A stretch of DNA of 16,959 nucleotides, taken from contig JAGAKC010000386.1 of the NCBI GenBank assembly GCA_017848155.1, positions 1-16,959 on the forward strand, in the 5' to 3' direction. Origin of the DNA: Oscillospiraceae bacterium (GTDB lineage Bacteria; Bacillota; Clostridia; Oscillospirales; Ruminococcaceae). Positions 1-6,846 of the stretch are shown piece by piece. Each line of letters opens with the position of its first letter. Position 1 is the stretch's first letter. Position numbers and translations under genes: made by a program. The notes under the pieces were generated by a model, which saw only the letters and a list, made by a program, of their open reading frames with translations, had not been told where the DNA came from and ran no database searches.

Positions 1-992
1 TCCGCCACGATACAGCGATCCTTCTGCTTTCGCATGGAGCGCTCCATCTTTCGCATCTGCTGCTGCGCTTCGTAAGCGGTGTAGCGCCTGCCCTCGTATG
101 TAAAGGGCGGCGGGTCTATGTTCTTCAGTTCCTCCTCGGTGTAAACAGGCTTGCTTATACCGAGTATTATCGGGTAAACATCGTGACGGCAGTTCGGCTC
201 ATCCAGCAGCAGCTTTATCTTCTGCTCATATTCCTTTTGCGTATACTGCCTGCCCTGATACACCGCATGCGAGGGACGTGCGCCGCTGTGTGCGGACATC
301 TCCCAGCCGTCAGCGCCGAACTCCGCACCGTTCTGCTCGGATATCCGATGCGCCACATGAGATACCGATGTCATCAGCGCTGTGCGCACAGCAGCTTCCA
401 CGCTGCGAGAGGTACCGCTCTCATAGTCTATCGTTCTGATGCCCGAAGCGGCAAGCTTGTTCACCGCCTGCCTGATAGCGGTCATGTAGTCGGTCGTGCC
501 TGTAACCACCTTCATGTGAGCGGCGTCCAGCTCTCGGCGGTACATATCCGTCATGGAGAGGTAGTACACATGCCCCATGAGATCATGATCGGCAAAGCCG
601 AGAGTGTTGGTCAGGTTCTCGCATTTGCCGCAGGTCTCCTCTATCTGCGCAGATATCAGCTTCTGCAGCTGTTCATTCTCGTCAAGAGGTACCGTGTCGC
701 TGTCATCACCGAGCCTTTCACGGTCGTATCCGTCCGAGCTTTCGGCGGCGGTGCGGATGATGTCCTCCACAACCTCGGCTGCAACGCCGTTTATCTCGGC
801 GATCTTCGCCGCTATATCCTTAGCGGACAGACCCAGCGACCGTGCACGGTACAGCTGGTACTCCGCAGTATCGGTGAGCTTCGCACCGTCGGCGATGCGC
901 CGTGCGATATCCTGCAGGATAAACTCCGTAAGCTCCGCATACAGATCGGTAAGCTCCGTCGGGATGTTTCGCTTCTGTTCAGGGGTAAGCAT
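1..992 (-). CDS. Phage minor capsid protein 2 (SPP1/A118-type head protein), 3' end cut by window
   Basis: About 330 residues are visible from the ATG at 992; the reading frame stays open to base 1, so the C-terminus lies outside the window. The protein resembles the Phage minor capsid protein 2 family, usually encoded directly after A118/SPP1-type portals and thought to be a minor head or portal-associated component. Family hallmarks seen are a HSGARPSHAVYQG segment (the H-G-R-P-x-H-A-x-(W/Y)-Q-G pattern) followed by a PNCRHDVYPI segment, both in the last third of what is visible. The N-terminal half is helical and charged. The start overlaps the portal stop as TAATG, so the two are translationally coupled. 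Family assignment is from motif and neighbourhood; a specific enzymatic role is not supported. Confidence 0.8.
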   Translation of the reverse strand, partial: MLTPEQKRNIPTELTDLYAELTEFILQDIARRIADGAKLTDTAEYQLYRARSLGLSAKDIAAKIAEINGVAAEVVEDIIRTAAESSDGYDRERLGDDSDTVPLDENEQLQKLISAQIEETCGKCENLTNTLGFADHDLMGHVYYLSMTDMYRRELDAAHMKVVTGTTDYMTAIRQAVNKLAASGIRTIDYESGTSRSVEAAVRTALMTSVSHVAHRISEQNGAEFGADGWEMSAHSGARPSHAVYQGRQYTQKEYEQKIKLLLDEPNCRHDVYPIILGISKPVYTEEELKNIDPPPFTYEGRRYTAYEAQQQMRKMERSMRKQKDRCIVA

Positions 993-2359
993 TACTCATC
1001 GCCTCCGAAGGTCTGCGACATAGGCGCCATCATCTCGCGCGCCGTTTCTTCGGGTACTCCGAAATACCATGTCAGCATATATTCAGGCTTCAGCAGTCCT
1101 GCCTGCACCATCTGCATGCGGCGGTTGAACTCGGTGCCTGTATCCTCGAAAACGCTGTCGCCGAACTCGATGCCTGGTTCTCCGTCAGTGACCTCAAAGC
1201 CGTAGAACCTTGCGAGGTTTGCGGTGATCTGCGCAAGCGATTCGAGCACAGGCTTAAGCTGCCGCTGGAGCTGACACACCGTGTTGTAGGTGGTCTTGTC
1301 CTCGGACAGCACCTGCGTTGCGGTGACAAGTCCTTTCTGGCTGTCGAACGTGAATGTTCCGTTTGATACTCCGATCTGCACCTCATACAGGCGCAGCTCC
1401 GTGTTGATGGCAGCCTTGTGCGCATCCTCCCGTATCTGCGGAGCATAGGTCATGATCTGCTGCTCCATGGTCTTGACGCCGTCGCCGTCTACCGAAACAA
1501 AATAGTCATCGGTGATCTTACCGTAACGCGCGTCGAAAACACCACCGTCAGCAAAGACCTTTGCACGCATCTTTCGGAACTCTGCAAGGTACTCGCTGTG
1601 AGCTGCGTCAATTTCATGCAGCGTATCAAGGCTGTTTGCATACATGGATATGGGCAGCTCGCTGTCAAGGTCTATGTTATTTGCGTAGGGAGTGCGGAAG
1701 GTGGCTATCATCGGAATATCCGACGGTATCTCGCCCTGCGGCATGAGCGCCGCCCAGCGAGGTATCTCGTTAAGCTCTATCCGCCGATGCGTATCGCATA
1801 TCCACGCTGTGTTCGTGACACGGTGCACGCCATTTGCAAAGCAGTGATGCTCACGGCGCTCGTATACCTTATTGCGGTACCTGATGCGCTCGAAAAATGT
1901 GCCCTCGGTAATATGCCCGTTCTCATCCAGTGCGATCGGCAGGAAGTCACGGGATGTGCCGAAATCGAAAAACACCTCGCCCGATGCTGTAATGTACGGC
2001 TTTATCGCCGTGTATCCGCCTGCCAGGGTGAGCTGCGTTATCCTGTCCAGATTCGGCAGAAGATTCTTCTGCACAAATCCGTTCAGCCGCTCATCAGGAA
2101 GCTGGAACTTGATCTCGCCCGTGACCAGCTGCGCAAGATACGCTGTCGATACATAGGCTATCGGCAGCGGCTTGAAGTTCTTGTGAGTAGGCTCCTGCGG
2201 AAGTATCCGCCGAAATGCGTCCCACCACAGCTTTGTTGCTGTCTGCATCGTGCCGCTGACTGCCGTTGCGATCTTAGCGATATCCGCTGTGTCGTCCATG
2301 CTCTCACCACCCTTTTTTAAGCCATTAAAAAGGCTTTTAAACATATCCTTAAAGCTCAT
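992..2359 (-). CDS. Phage portal protein, SPP1 gp6 / A118-like family
   Basis: This 455-residue protein matches the length and layout of SPP1/A118-type portals, which form the dodecameric DNA-entry vertex of the head. Visible signs are an amphipathic N-terminus, a W-D-A-F-R region near residue 48, a central beta-rich core, a SNGTFTFDSQKG segment typical of A118-like portals (about residue 334), and a C-terminal helical region ending in acidic residues. It lies directly between the large terminase and the minor capsid gene, the classic order. The ATG at 2359 overlaps the terminase stop as ATGA, with AAGGAG 11 nt upstream. An alternative start lies at the ATG near 2299 (MDDTAD), preceded by GGGTGGTGAGAGC; I prefer the longer form. 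Confidence 0.85.
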   Translation of the reverse strand: MSFKDMFKSLFNGLKKGGESMDDTADIAKIATAVSGTMQTATKLWWDAFRRILPQEPTHKNFKPLPIAYVSTAYLAQLVTGEIKFQLPDERLNGFVQKNLLPNLDRITQLTLAGGYTAIKPYITASGEVFFDFGTSRDFLPIALDENGHITEGTFFERIRYRNKVYERREHHCFANGVHRVTNTAWICDTHRRIELNEIPRWAALMPQGEIPSDIPMIATFRTPYANNIDLDSELPISMYANSLDTLHEIDAAHSEYLAEFRKMRAKVFADGGVFDARYGKITDDYFVSVDGDGVKTMEQQIMTYAPQIREDAHKAAINTELRLYEVQIGVSNGTFTFDSQKGLVTATQVLSEDKTTYNTVCQLQRQLKPVLESLAQITANLARFYGFEVTDGEPGIEFGDSVFEDTGTEFNRRMQMVQAGLLKPEYMLTWYFGVPEETAREMMAPMSQTFGGDE

Positions 2360-3612
2360 GTGTACTCAAACTCCTTTATTATCCGATGGATATATCGCTC
2401 GAAGCTGTACTCGAATGCGTCAAGTGTGTCTATGTCCGAAGTGCCGTCGTCAAGTCTTATCTCGGTGTTAGGCTCATCCATATCCCACACTGCGCCCTTA
2501 AGCGCATTGGTTAGGCTCTCGCACTCCGAACTGATATAGCGGAATTTATCTCCTGCCATCATCATCGTGGTGGCACGAATACGGTCGTTGATCTTACGCT
2601 TCAGGGCATTTTTCACGATTATTCCCGTCGGCTTCATAGCTACCCTTAATCCTGCGATAAGCGTCTGCTCGGCGCTGTCGGCATAGAGGTTTGTTATCCT
2701 GCCGTAACGTGTCTGTACCTCCGCACAGAAGTCCTTTACCTTTGTATACAGCGCAACGGGAGTTACGTCCTTTGCAGGGATGCGCTCGCTCTTAAGCACA
2801 TACAGCTGTCGGAAGTCATGGGTCAGGGCGCTTGCCACCAGAGCATGGGCGGAGCCGTTGCCGCCGAAGTCAAGTCCCACATTGATATAATCAAAATGCG
2901 GCAGCTTCGCAGCGTCTGCGTAATAAGCGGCTGTATTGTCCGAAAACACCCTGTATATCGCACCTGCCGCCACTACCCAGAGTCCGAGGATAAAGCGGTC
3001 GAAATATACGCCTGTGTACTCCTTTTTAAGGCTCTCCACATACGCAGGATCCAGGGTCGTGTTATCGTCTATTCCGAAGAACATACGCATAAGATCATCC
3101 GCAAGCTCACCGTTTTCGAGATACTCCCTCAGCAGCCAGTGCGTAGGCACATCGGGGTTTGTGGTCGCGATCAGCTTTGCTCCTGCCGTTGACAGACGGG
3201 ACAGCAGCATCGTGAAGAAGTCCTTCGGGAACAGCGTCAGCTCGTCACAGTATGCTCCGCCAAGAGTGATACCTCTGATCTTGCTTTCACTGCGGTTGTC
3301 GTTGGCGCCCTCCAGCATGATCTTACGACCAAACAAAACGCCCTCCTTTGTGGAGAGCGAAAATGTGAAGTTGTTTTCTCCGATAAGCTCCTGCAGCGGA
3401 AGCAGACAGTTTCGTTTCAGCGTCTGCAGCGACTTTGCACACATCATGTACATATACTCCTTGGGACGGGAAGCCACCCACGCCGCCCAGATGATGAGCG
3501 ATATCCAGGTCTTGCCCGATCGGACAGACCCCTCGAGTATATTCAGGCGCTTGAGCTGCCCTGATTTCATCAGCCGTATCAGCTGCTTCTGTTTTTCTGT
3601 AAACTCAAGCAT
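2356..3612 (-). CDS. terL: Terminase large subunit, PBSX/Terminase_3 family
   Basis: The 418-residue protein is the ATP-driven packaging motor and headful nuclease. The Walker A motif is GSVRSGKT at residues 28-35. Walker B ends in D123-E124 (AYCDEL), followed by the coupling segment IATTNPD around 148-154. The C-terminal RNase H-like nuclease carries candidate metal ligands D248 (GLDFGG), D312 (LYADSAEQ) and D398 (DTLDAFEY). This is the siphophage PBSX-type terminase, not the Mu gp28 type. The ATG at 3612 has GGAGG 9 nt upstream inside the end of the preceding terminase-small-like gene, which it overlaps by 8 bp. Order TerS-TerL-portal-minor capsid supports the call. Confidence 0.93.
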   Translation of the reverse strand: MLEFTEKQKQLIRLMKSGQLKRLNILEGSVRSGKTWISLIIWAAWVASRPKEYMYMMCAKSLQTLKRNCLLPLQELIGENNFTFSLSTKEGVLFGRKIMLEGANDNRSESKIRGITLGGAYCDELTLFPKDFFTMLLSRLSTAGAKLIATTNPDVPTHWLLREYLENGELADDLMRMFFGIDDNTTLDPAYVESLKKEYTGVYFDRFILGLWVVAAGAIYRVFSDNTAAYYADAAKLPHFDYINVGLDFGGNGSAHALVASALTHDFRQLYVLKSERIPAKDVTPVALYTKVKDFCAEVQTRYGRITNLYADSAEQTLIAGLRVAMKPTGIIVKNALKRKINDRIRATTMMMAGDKFRYISSECESLTNALKGAVWDMDEPNTEIRLDDGTSDIDTLDAFEYSFERYIHRIIKEFEYT

Positions 3613-4063
3613 TTTTCAGCGCCTCCAGTATCTCGGATATCTTACCGTCACCATCCCCTTGCTTGCCGCCTGTTCGGGAATAATCCTCAGGCTTCTTGTT
3701 GATAAGAAAGAACTCTATTGCTGCCTGTGAGGGCAGAATGTGCTTCTCGGCGACTTCAACGCTCCGCCGACCGTTTACGATCTTCTCCTTACGTTCGGTG
3801 ACAGTGTAGCCTGTTGCCGCTCTGTAAAGCGCCTGCTCCACCTCGGAAGCGATCAGCCCGGAGTTTTCTTCGAGCATTTCAGCCATGCCCTCATGCTTTG
3901 CCTTGATCTCAGCTATCCGTTTCTGCCTTTTCGCAGGGTTATTGGTAGATAAAAATGCCTCGACCAGCTGCTGTACAGCCGAGGTCGGGGCATTGCCGCT
4001 GTGTTTTTCATAATCCGCAATAGCAGTACCGAGTGCCGCTATGCTCTTCTTTTTCTTGCTCAC
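3605..4063 (-). CDS. Terminase small subunit-like protein (second candidate TerS)
   Basis: This 152-residue protein starts at a GTG (4063) with AAAGGAAGTG about 5-9 nt upstream. It has a basic N-terminus (MSKKKKS), a helical region, and a C-terminal half with the pattern common in small terminases of PBSX-like phages: EQALYRAATGYTVTE, then a basic/E-rich strand, P-S-Q-A-A-I-E-F-F-L-I-N-K-K-P-E-D-Y. It probably recognises the phage packaging site and feeds DNA to the adjacent large terminase, whose start it overlaps. A DUF3486 (Mu gp27-type) protein is encoded upstream at 4766-5317, so the phage has two small-subunit-like genes. Adjacency to TerL favours this one as the working TerS; that is inference. 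Confidence 0.7.
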   Translation of the reverse strand: MSKKKKSIAALGTAIADYEKHSGNAPTSAVQQLVEAFLSTNNPAKRQKRIAEIKAKHEGMAEMLEENSGLIASEVEQALYRAATGYTVTERKEKIVNGRRSVEVAEKHILPSQAAIEFFLINKKPEDYSRTGGKQGDGDGKISEILEALKNA

Positions 4064-4229
4064 GCTGTCACTTCCTTTCGATATGTACCTTTAAAAGCGT
4101 TAAAAATGCTTTTAAAACGAATTTCAGCGGCAAAACAGGGAAGTTACCCTATACCGCCGCCAAAAACGTTTCTGTGCGCATTTTACGCGTTTTTTTAAAA
4201 GGGCATGCTGCGCCATATCCGATCGGACA
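4064..4229 (-). promoter_or_regulatory. 166-nt structured non-coding gap downstream of the NusG-like gene
   Basis: No credible gene lies here. On the minus-strand transcript there are two clear stem-loops. The first, at 4160-4127, has GCGGC/GCCGC outer and AGGG/CCCU inner stems around a UAACUU loop. The second is the 9-bp dyad at 4116-4090. A long uninterrupted gap is unusual in this otherwise tightly packed late operon. It could be a leader recognised by the NusG-like protein, an RNA-processing site, or a scar of module exchange. No convincing -35/-10 pair was seen. Confidence 0.5.
4090..4116. repeat. Perfect 9-bp inverted repeat before the TerS-like gene
   Basis: TTTAAAAGC (4090-4098) and GCTTTTAAA (4108-4116) are perfect reverse complements separated by 9 bp (GTTAAAAAT). 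The dyad ends about 27 bp upstream of the GTG start at 4063. It could form an AU-rich hairpin in mRNA or be a protein-binding site. There is no following T-run, so it is not a standard terminator. Confidence 0.7.
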
Positions 4230-4766
4230 TCAGCTGTCCGCAGATACGGGAGTATTCTTCGCAGCATCGGAGCTTATCAACGATACTGCAGGCGGAGGAT
4301 CGAACTCTACCGTAAGCGTCACACGGTAATGCATACCGTACATCGTTACGTCCGCCGTGGCGCGTCTGCCGCGCCTGTTGTATTTTACGATCTTGTGTTC
4401 CAGCGCCCTCAGGAATCCCTCGGTAATATGAAGAGCGCCGTCTTTAATGTAGCCTCTGGATATTCCGATGCACTCTCCGCTGTTGCAGAGGGTACGGATG
4501 TACTCCTCCTCGGTATCGGACAGCTGCGATCGGCTCACGAAGCGGATAGCTCCGATACAGCTCTTAGCTGTGTAGTAGAGATCCGCTGTAAGTTCCGTGC
4601 GGTCGATGAATACATATCCGTCGAAAAGTGTGTCCTCACGGCTGCACCACATTCCACGCCTGCGCTCGGTCACGAGCTTTTTCGGGGAATAAGCGGTAAT
4701 GCCCTCTTGTCGAAGCTGCTCCACAACATATGCTTCTCTGCCGCACTGACAGTAAAGAACGAACAT
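4230..4766 (-). CDS. NusG-paralogue transcription antitermination factor (LoaP-like)
   Basis: The 178-residue protein has an N-terminal NGN-type domain (about residues 1-98). It begins with the FVLYCQCGREAYVVEQL pattern of NusG proteins and carries the LFDGYVFID segment (47-55), equivalent to the PGYVFV hallmark. A KOW-like region follows (about 115-155: ITEGFLRALEHKIVKYNRR, then RRATADVTMYG). NusG paralogues bind RNA polymerase and make it processive; LoaP in Firmicutes acts on specific long operons through an RNA hairpin. Placement inside the late operon, ahead of packaging and head genes, suggests a phage-dedicated antiterminator. The ATG overlaps the preceding stop (TGATG) with AGGAGG 7-8 nt upstream. 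Specificity for the phage transcript is inference. Confidence 0.85.
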   Translation of the reverse strand: MFVLYCQCGREAYVVEQLRQEGITAYSPKKLVTERRRGMWCSREDTLFDGYVFIDRTELTADLYYTAKSCIGAIRFVSRSQLSDTEEEYIRTLCNSGECIGISRGYIKDGALHITEGFLRALEHKIVKYNRRGRRATADVTMYGMHYRVTLTVEFDPPPAVSLISSDAAKNTPVSADS

Positions 4767-5317
4767 CAGCTGTCCTCCTCACGCTTGGAATTAATGAACT
4801 GCACCATCTCACGGTACAGCTCTGGAGCTTCTTTTGCCATAGCCTCGAAGATCTCCTCCTTGAAGCTCTCAAAAGCCACGTCTTTAAGATTCTTAACCTG
4901 AACGTCGCTCTTACTTTTGTGAGCCACAGCTCTGATCAGCGCCGTGCATCGGTCGATCAGCTTCAGCGGATCGGAATCCTTAAGAGCAGCGTCGTCCATC
5001 TCACGGACAGCCTCCAGCACCCTGTGAGATACCAGACGTGCAATGCCCTCGGTGGTGTCCAGCTGCGGATACTTAGCCATCTCCTCGGTAAGCACTCGCA
5101 TATTCTCGCTTGCAAGTCTAAGCTCCTGCACAGATGCATTGAGCCTCTGTGCGTATCTGCACACAGCAGCCTCCGACAGCGTGATATTGGCAGTGTCACG
5201 GACGAACTCGCACACCTCTCGATAGGTAAAGTTGCCATACAGCATCTGCTCCACAGCTTCCTTGATATCTCCGGGAAGTGCGTCTATCTTGCTGTGCTTG
5301 CGGTTTTTGAATGCCAT
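4766..5317 (-). CDS. Mu gp27-like protein, DUF3486 (putative terminase small subunit)
   Basis: This 183-residue protein has the DUF3486 signature: basic N-terminus, SKIDALPGDIKE, then FTYREVCEFV, then a helix-turn-helix-like L-S-E-A-A-V-C-R-Y-A-Q-R-L segment. In Mu, gp27 belongs to this family and is the presumed small terminase. I chose the ATG at 5317, which has AGGCGG 8 nt upstream, over the GTG at 5326, which overlaps the previous stop but lacks a spaced Shine-Dalgarno. It is followed by a NusG-like gene and a second TerS-like gene rather than by a Mu-type large terminase. Its exact role here is therefore uncertain: it could be a retained Mu-type subunit or a DNA-binding regulator. Confidence 0.78.
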   Translation of the reverse strand: MAFKNRKHSKIDALPGDIKEAVEQMLYGNFTYREVCEFVRDTANITLSEAAVCRYAQRLNASVQELRLASENMRVLTEEMAKYPQLDTTEGIARLVSHRVLEAVREMDDAALKDSDPLKLIDRCTALIRAVAHKSKSDVQVKNLKDVAFESFKEEIFEAMAKEAPELYREMVQFINSKREEDS

Positions 5318-5322
5318 GCACT

Positions 5323-5643
5323 TCACCGCCTTATGCAGTCGTCGGTGATCTTGCCGTTCAGGAACTGAATGCCCTTCTGGGTGAGCTTCGCTTCCAGTGT
5401 GGTTATCTCTGCGTCCGCAAGATCGGTCACAGGCTTGTGGTATTCGATATCACGCAAATGGATATATCCGCCCTCAAGCAGGTAGTTTACGCTGTCGGTG
5501 ATCTCGGCTGAGGTGATATCGGGCGCAAGACCGTATTCCAGATCCTTGATCTTTATATATCCTGTACGGAGTACATTGATCGCACGCAGGACACGTGCAT
5601 TATTATCAACGAACTTTTCACGCTTAACTCTCTCGAAGTCCAC
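5323..5643 (-). CDS. Mu gp26-like winged-helix phage protein
   Basis: This 106-residue protein begins at GTG 5643, preceded by AGGAGGGGATAAC, just after the stop of the DUF2730-like gene. The sequence reads as a small winged helix: RVLRAINVLR, a recognition-helix-like SAEITDSVNYLLEGGYI segment, a beta wing with IEYHKPVTDL, and the ending LTQKGIQFLNG, a pattern common in winged-helix phage proteins. Its place between the gp25-like and gp27-like genes matches the Mu gp25-26-27 order, where gp26-type proteins are small wHTH-like proteins of unknown role. Similarity is by pattern and synteny only. Confidence 0.65.
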   Translation of the reverse strand: MDFERVKREKFVDNNARVLRAINVLRTGYIKIKDLEYGLAPDITSAEITDSVNYLLEGGYIHLRDIEYHKPVTDLADAEITTLEAKLTQKGIQFLNGKITDDCIRR

Positions 5644-5644
5644 G

Positions 5645-5953
5645 TTATCCCCTCCTCATATCGTCCAGCTTGGTCTCGAGCCTTGTCATAGTCCGCACAA
5701 AGTCATTGCTGCGGACTGTGTTCTCTTTCAGAAAGTCGATATTGGATTCCATCTTTTCGATGGATTTCTTAAGCTCATCAAGCTCCGACTTGCTCGCATA
5801 CTTGTCGTCGGCACGGTCGAGCTTCGCCTGAAGCTCCTGCACCTGCTGCTTTGACGCGCAGCTGTTCAGCTTATCAAAAAAATGCTTCAGAAAGAAGCCG
5901 ATAACGCCCATTCCACCTGTTAATATCCAGTTGTATACTGCGTCAAAATCCAT
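5645..5953 (-). CDS. Mu gp25-like membrane-anchored coiled-coil protein (DUF2730-type)
   Basis: The 102-residue protein has one hydrophobic N-terminal segment (about residues 7-24: YNWILTGGMGVIGFFLKH), then a long charged heptad region (about 35-100) that should be a coiled coil. This layout, and the position as first gene of the late operon ahead of gp26- and gp27-like genes, fits Mu gp25/DUF2730 proteins, whose function is unknown. A haemolysin XhlA-like or holin-accessory role is an alternative because that family has a similar length but usually the opposite topology. The ATG at 5953 is preceded by AAAGGGGTGACGGT, and the late promoter lies about 30 bp upstream of it. Confidence 0.65.
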   Translation of the reverse strand: MDFDAVYNWILTGGMGVIGFFLKHFFDKLNSCASKQQVQELQAKLDRADDKYASKSELDELKKSIEKMESNIDFLKENTVRSNDFVRTMTRLETKLDDMRRG

Positions 5954-5985
5954 ACCGTCACCCCTTTGATGTTTCCTTTAACAGG

Positions 5986-6028
5986 ATTATACTATTAAAA
6001 TGTATTTTTGTAAAAAGTCGATTTACAA
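5986..6028 (-). promoter_or_regulatory. Late-operon promoter with overlapping dyad (candidate Mor target)
   Basis: On the minus strand, TTTACA (6014-6009) and TATAAT (5991-5986) are separated by 17 bp. A 7-bp dyad, TTGTAAA (6008-6014) and TTTACAA (6022-6028) with a 7-bp spacer, covers the -35 and extends upstream. Its centre lies near -39 relative to the expected start. Mu Mor and C activators bind dyads just upstream of or over the -35 of their promoters. The mor-like gene is immediately upstream, so this is the natural candidate for a Mor-type site. The promoter could also work without an activator, because its -35 matches five of six consensus bases. Confidence 0.65.
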
Positions 6029-6031
6029 GTG

Positions 6032-6053
6032 AAATCACAAAGAAAATCACAAA
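6032..6053. repeat. Two direct copies of AAATCACAAA
   Basis: AAATCACAAA occurs at 6032-6041 and again at 6044-6053, a 12-bp period. The copies lie between the late promoter dyad and the early terminator, about -53 to -74 of the late promoter. The spacing suggests a same-face binding site such as an upstream activator or UP-like element, but AT-rich sequence makes chance likely. Confidence 0.35.
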
Positions 6054-6078
6054 CAAAAAAAGCCGCTCACACAGCGGC
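6054..6078 (-). terminator. Rho-independent terminator of the early operon
   Basis: Read on the minus strand, GCCGCT (6078-6073), a GTGTG loop and AGCGGC (6067-6062) are followed by a run of seven or more T. This is a canonical intrinsic terminator 40 bp after the mor-like stop. It separates early from late transcription. Confidence 0.88.
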
Positions 6079-6085
6079 AAAAGGA

Positions 6086-6113
6086 AATAGTGTGCCGATA
6101 CCGACACACTATT
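6086..6113. repeat. 9-bp inverted repeat directly after the mor-like gene
   Basis: AATAGTGTG (6086-6094) and CACACTATT (6105-6113) are perfect reverse complements around a 10-bp loop. It starts 5 bp past the mor-like stop and lies just upstream of the terminator. It may protect the mRNA 3' end or act as a first, weaker terminator stem; there is no T-run directly after it. Confidence 0.7.
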
Positions 6114-6118
6114 CGTTC

Positions 6119-6385
6119 CTATGTTTTAGATAGCCTGCGCACGTCAGCAAGAGGAAGCTCAAGATCGCGTGCGATCTGCTCAAGAGTATCTCCGTTCTGA
6201 CGGCGGCAGCGGATGTGATGCGTGATCTCTGAAATGGGCACAAGAGATTTTGCTTTTGGGATCCACAGCTGAGATCCGCCATATTCATCCATCAGCGCCC
6301 TATAGTTGTCTATTCCGATAACATCGACTACTGCCTGCTGTTCTTCATTAAGGTGGCGCAGCTCCACCAGATCCGACATTGCCAT
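6119..6385 (-). CDS. mor: Mor-like transcription activator of the late operon
   Basis: The 88-residue protein matches the Mor/C activator family of Mu-like phages. It has a dimerisation-type segment with VIGIDNYRALMDEYGGSQLWIPK (family pattern G-x-x-x-Y-x-x-L-x-x-x-Y-G-G-x-x-x-x-I-P), then a C-terminal helix-turn-helix (about residues 62-88, RRQNGDTLEQIARDLELP). Mor normally switches on the middle promoter, which leads to late genes. Here it is the last early gene and a dyad-bearing promoter follows. The start is the ATG at 6385, with AAAAGGAGTG 6 nt upstream; the in-frame GTG at 6394 lies inside that ribosome binding site. It overlaps the end of the gemA-like gene by 38 bp. Confidence 0.85.
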   Translation of the reverse strand: MAMSDLVELRHLNEEQQAVVDVIGIDNYRALMDEYGGSQLWIPKAKSLVPISEITHHIRCRRQNGDTLEQIARDLELPLADVRRLSKT

Positions 6386-6845
6386 TTTTGTCACTCCTTT
6401 TCTTGCGCTGCTCGGTAGTAATATACCGCTTCAGTGTTTCGATGATATTGCGCCCATCCTCGGCACTGCACCCTGCGAATATTCCGCCGTTCGTGCGCAC
6501 CTTTCTTCCTGTCGCATTTGCAATGACTCCTGCAAGTCTGTCACGCACGGACACTGACGACGGGGATATCTCGGCAAGCTGATACATCAGGTGGAAGGAA
6601 AGGTTCTTCTGCGCCTCGGACATCCTGGTCGCCGCTTTCAGGTCTTTGAGATGCTTTGAGTAGTCCTTCAGACGTTCAATGATAAAATCAGCCTGCTCGT
6701 CGGACAGATCGGAGATATGCTCCTTATCGGGCGCATACTGTCTTATCCACAGGTGCAGATCATCTTCAATGCCGCGTGAGCTGTCCAGCAGCTCACAGAT
6801 CGCACCCAGCGCATAAATCTTCTTTTTCTGTTCCTTAGTTGCCAT
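6348..6845 (-). CDS. gemA: GemA-like protein (Mu gp16, DUF1018-type)
   Basis: This 165-residue protein has the GemA start pattern, M-A-T-x-E-Q-K-K-K-I-Y-A-L-G, then an acidic helical region with HISDLSDEQADFIIERLK, and a basic C-terminal part. It sits immediately before the mor-like gene as in Mu. GemA/gp16 proteins are described as modulators of host DNA supercoiling or gene expression; the biochemical role is not firmly known. The gene starts at ATG 6845, overlapping the TGA region of the preceding gene and preceded by the weak GGTGAACTGAC. The last 20 residues are polar and glycine-rich (DKNGNVGSGGAAPP) and probably disordered. Confidence 0.8.
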   Translation of the reverse strand: MATKEQKKKIYALGAICELLDSSRGIEDDLHLWIRQYAPDKEHISDLSDEQADFIIERLKDYSKHLKDLKAATRMSEAQKNLSFHLMYQLAEISPSSVSVRDRLAGVIANATGRKVRTNGGIFAGCSAEDGRNIIETLKRYITTEQRKKRSDKNGNVGSGGAAPP

Positions 6846-6846
6846 G

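Noticed and set aside
183..1205. Long plus-strand open frame of 340 codons across the head gene region.
   Set aside because: It is antisense to the minor capsid and portal genes, has low-complexity His/Arg/Leu content, no ribosome binding site and no recognisable motif; GC-rich coding on the other strand explains it.
4329..5368. Overlapping plus-strand open frames opposite the NusG-like and DUF3486 genes.
   Set aside because: Shadows of well-supported minus-strand genes; no ribosome binding sites or motifs.
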